Shown in pieces: positions 6,541-8,114 of a stretch of DNA of 8,114 nucleotides (within the stretch, counting starts at the first letter, position 1; every line of letters begins with the position of its first letter). Under the pieces are notes generated by a model. It was not told the origin of the DNA, did not search any database, and worked only from the letters and a program-made list of their open reading frames with translations. The stretch is from Alphaproteobacteria bacterium. GTDB lineage: Bacteria; Pseudomonadota; Alphaproteobacteria; Sphingomonadales; Sphingomonadaceae. The translations under genes were made by a program, and so were the position numbers. Location of the stretch: contig JAENVZ010000031.1 of assembly GCA_016650315.1 (NCBI GenBank), forward strand, positions 1 to 8,114, read 5' to 3'.

Positions 6541-6944
6541 GCAAGTCCAAGGGCGGTTGGACGACCAAGATACTCGCCCTTTGCGATGCCTTGGGCAACC
6601 TTGTGCGCTTCGTGCTCCTGCCGGGAAACCGCTACGACACAATCGGAGTGGCACCGCTCATCGACGGGATCGACTTCGACGCCTTTCTTGGTGACAAGGC
6701 CTTCGACGCCAACTGGATCATCGAAGAACTCAACCAGCGCGGGGCCAAGGTCGTGATCTCACAGAGACCGCAGCGGATCAGCCCTCTCGAAATCGACCTG
6801 GAGATGTACAAGTGGCGGCACCTCATCGAAAACTTCTTCTGTAAACTCAAAGAGTTCAAACGCATCGCCATGCGCGCTTGCAAGACCGATCAGAGCTTTG
6901 AGGCCCTGATCTACCTCTGCTCTGCCGTCATCAATGCCCGGTGA
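6516..6944 (+). CDS. IS5-family transposase, C-terminal catalytic part (OrfB, made by -1 frameshift)
   Basis: This frame continues the transposase from the A4G4 run. GTQNQAIGKSKGGWTTKI follows, then GDKAFDANWI with the second catalytic Asp and YKWRHLIENFFCKLKEFKRIA with the catalytic Glu. It ends at a TGA (6942-6944) lying inside the right inverted repeat, as is common in compact ISs. The same frame is open upstream from an ATG at 6366, but that part is only a shadow of OrfA and shows no family similarity. I therefore start the feature at the shift site. All three DDE residues are present across the two frames, so the element could be active if frameshifting works. Confidence 0.85.
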   Translation, partial: RGTQNQAIGKSKGGWTTKILALCDALGNLVRFVLLPGNRYDTIGVAPLIDGIDFDAFLGDKAFDANWIIEELNQRGAKVVISQRPQRISPLEIDLEMYKWRHLIENFFCKLKEFKRIAMRACKTDQSFEALIYLCSAVINAR

Positions 6945-7017
6945 ATCTCAACAGACCCTAGTGCATCGTGCGAAAACCCGGTTCCGCCATTTCTGCGTGA
7001 TGCTCCGGGCGAACAAT

Positions 7018-7070
7018 GATGCGCGCGATACCGATCCGACCGACTCGAGGATGGTTGATCAACGCGCATC
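7018..7070. repeat. Inverted repeat in the gap between the IS and the aldehyde dehydrogenase gene
   Basis: GATGCGCG (7018-7025) pairs exactly with CGCGCATC (7063-7070) around a 37-nt loop. The loop itself holds a weaker GATCC/GGAT pairing and the palindrome TTGATCAA (7055-7062). It lies about 55 bp beyond the stop codon of the leftward aldehyde dehydrogenase gene. It may help terminate that transcript, though no T-tract is seen, or it may be another piece of intergenic repeat. Confidence 0.3.
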
Positions 7071-7124
7071 CCTTATATGGCAGCCCCGACCGCAGCGTCT
7101 CACATAGCGCGGGAGCAGGCGGTA

Positions 7125-8114
7125 TCAGGCCGAGCGGCGCAGGAGCACGGTCTTGGATTCCAGATATGCGCGCAATCCGTCGGGACCACCCTCTCGTCCG
7201 ATACCGGATTGTTTGACGCCGCCAAACCCAACTCCAAAATCAACCCGAAAGGCGTTGTGGCCCACATTGCCGGAGCGTAGCTCGCGCGCCAGCGCCTGGG
7301 CGCGGTCCACATCGTTGGTGAATATACTGGCGTTGAGACCAAACTGTGTGCCGTTTGCTATCCGGATCGCGTCCGCTTCGTCTTCGGCAGCTATGACAGC
7401 CACCACCGGACCGAATATTTCTTCCTGTGCGATGGTGGAGTTGGGGTCTACATTGGCGAACACTGTCGGCTCGATATAATAGCCACGGTTGAGGCCCGCG
7501 GGACGACCGCCGCCAGTGGCGAGCCGTGCCCCATCGGCCTTGCCCTTGTCGATATAATCGCAGACGCGGTCCAGTTGGCGACGCATTGCCAGCGGACCCA
7601 TATTGGACGCAGGATCATAGGGGTCGCCCACTTTGATTTTGCGAAATGCATCAGCAAGCGCGTCCACCATTTCGTCATGGCGATATTTCGAAACCACCAC
7701 GCGGCTCAGGGCGGCACAGACCTGGTTCGTCATGAATGCCGTGCTTTGCGCAAGCGTTGCCGCGACCTGATCAACTTGATAATCATCCAATACCACCGCC
7801 GCAGACTTGCCACCCAGTTCAAGAGTGCAGCGCGCCAGGCGTTCCCCGCAGATGGAAGCAATCCGTTTGCCCGCTACCGTGCTGCCCGTGAATGTGATCT
7901 TGTCGACCCCCGGATGCCGGACAAGATGCTCGGACGAGGCGCGTTCAGCGGTAACGAAATTGACCGTGCCGGGCGGCAGGCCAAGTTCCTCGATGATCTC
8001 CATCAATAGATACCCGCCCAGAGGCGCTTCGGGCGATGCCTTGATAATAACCGTGCAACCCGCCAGCAAAGCAGGTGTCAGCTTGATGATCATCAAGGCC
8101 GCCGCGGAATTCCA
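7125..8114 (-). CDS. Aldehyde dehydrogenase (NAD(P)-dependent), C-terminal part, N-terminus outside window
   Basis: The in-window 329 residues start with WNSAAALMIIKLTPALLAG, the segment after the PWN motif of the ALDH superfamily. About 140-150 N-terminal residues are therefore missing at the window edge. Numbering from the first visible residue: cofactor-binding IIKASPEAP (23-31), FTGSTVAGKRI (75-85), catalytic Glu99 in LELGGK, nucleophile Cys133 in NQVCAALSR (usually GQxC), EEIFGPV (231-237) and the C-terminal GFGGVKQSGIGREGG (296-310). It is followed by TGA at 7127-7125. All catalytic elements of an active enzyme are visible. The protein would oxidise an aldehyde to the acid in the cytoplasm with NAD(P)+. 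It is transcribed towards the dehydrogenase and ends about 1.2 kb from it, with the IS between them. The ATG at 8096 is internal, not the true start. The substrate is unknown. Confidence 0.93.
   Translation of the reverse strand, partial: WNSAAALMIIKLTPALLAGCTVIIKASPEAPLGGYLLMEIIEELGLPPGTVNFVTAERASSEHLVRHPGVDKITFTGSTVAGKRIASICGERLARCTLELGGKSAAVVLDDYQVDQVAATLAQSTAFMTNQVCAALSRVVVSKYRHDEMVDALADAFRKIKVGDPYDPASNMGPLAMRRQLDRVCDYIDKGKADGARLATGGGRPAGLNRGYYIEPTVFANVDPNSTIAQEEIFGPVVAVIAAEDEADAIRIANGTQFGLNASIFTNDVDRAQALARELRSGNVGHNAFRVDFGVGFGGVKQSGIGREGGPDGLRAYLESKTVLLRRSA

Larger units (their letters stand above)
6125..6957 (+). mobile_element. Complete IS5-family insertion sequence (IS427-like group)
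   Basis: The left end GGTCTGTTGAGATTCA (6125-6140) is the exact reverse complement of the right end (6942-6957). Both are flanked outside by CTAG (6121-6124 and 6958-6961). CTAG is itself a palindrome, so the duplication is either CTAG (element 833 bp) or only TA (element 837 bp); both fit the TA/CTAG target habit of this IS5 subgroup. The element carries one transposase split into overlapping frames with the whole DDE triad. Three GATTCA copies at the left end (6135, 6142, 6165) may be transposase-binding or promoter sequence. Identical ends and intact flanks suggest a fairly recent insertion. It sits between two convergent genes and disrupts neither. Confidence 0.9.

Noticed and set aside
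7575..8009. 144-codon + strand ORF opposite the aldehyde dehydrogenase
   Set aside because: Antisense shadow of a strongly conserved ALDH frame.
1..8114. CRISPR array, toxin-antitoxin pair or phage-defence system
   Set aside because: No regularly spaced repeats and no nuclease, toxin or defence-type protein in any frame.

Overview
This looks like an alphaproteobacterial window, most likely from a sphingomonad (Sphingomonadaceae). The basis is the style of the TonB-dependent receptor (an IVVTAQ-type TonB box followed by VPIAVT, and a C-terminal Phe), its pairing with a PQQ-dependent dehydrogenase, a tRNA-Gly(CCC) of alphaproteobacterial type, and an IS5/IS427-like insertion sequence. No database search was possible; all family names come from motifs read directly.

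Layout. Positions 1-183 hold the 3' part of a broken IS3-family transposase, open at the window edge and joined to unrelated sequence. A tRNA-Gly(CCC) follows at 418-491. The stretch 492-1075 has no convincing gene but carries an operator-like repeat cluster (870-938). A small 69-codon ORF (1076-1285), possibly a remnant of a larger regulator, is followed by a very AT-rich leader with a 15-bp palindrome. Then come two large genes on the + strand: a TonB-dependent outer-membrane receptor (1430-3691) and a PQQ-dependent dehydrogenase with a C-terminal cytochrome c domain (3795-5921). A strong terminator-like hairpin lies between them, very close to the second start codon. Downstream is a 107-bp hairpin-rich intergenic repeat bounded by CTAGAGCG/CGCTCTAG. 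Directly at its CTAG edge sits a complete 833-bp IS5-family element, with its transposase split over two frames. After a short intergenic region, the C-terminal two-thirds of an NAD(P)-dependent aldehyde dehydrogenase lies on the - strand and runs off the right edge.

Functional reading (inference). The receptor would bring a substrate across the outer membrane. The periplasmic quinohemoprotein dehydrogenase would oxidise an alcohol group and pass electrons to cytochrome c. The aldehyde dehydrogenase could oxidise the resulting aldehyde to an acid. The set resembles a small accessory catabolic locus framed by mobile DNA, but the substrate cannot be named from sequence. I see no clear sign of a wholly new system. 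The most interesting points are the atypical PQQ/metal-site residues of the dehydrogenase, the hairpin in its leader, the intergenic repeat acting as an IS landing site, and the uncharacterised operator-like repeats upstream of the receptor.
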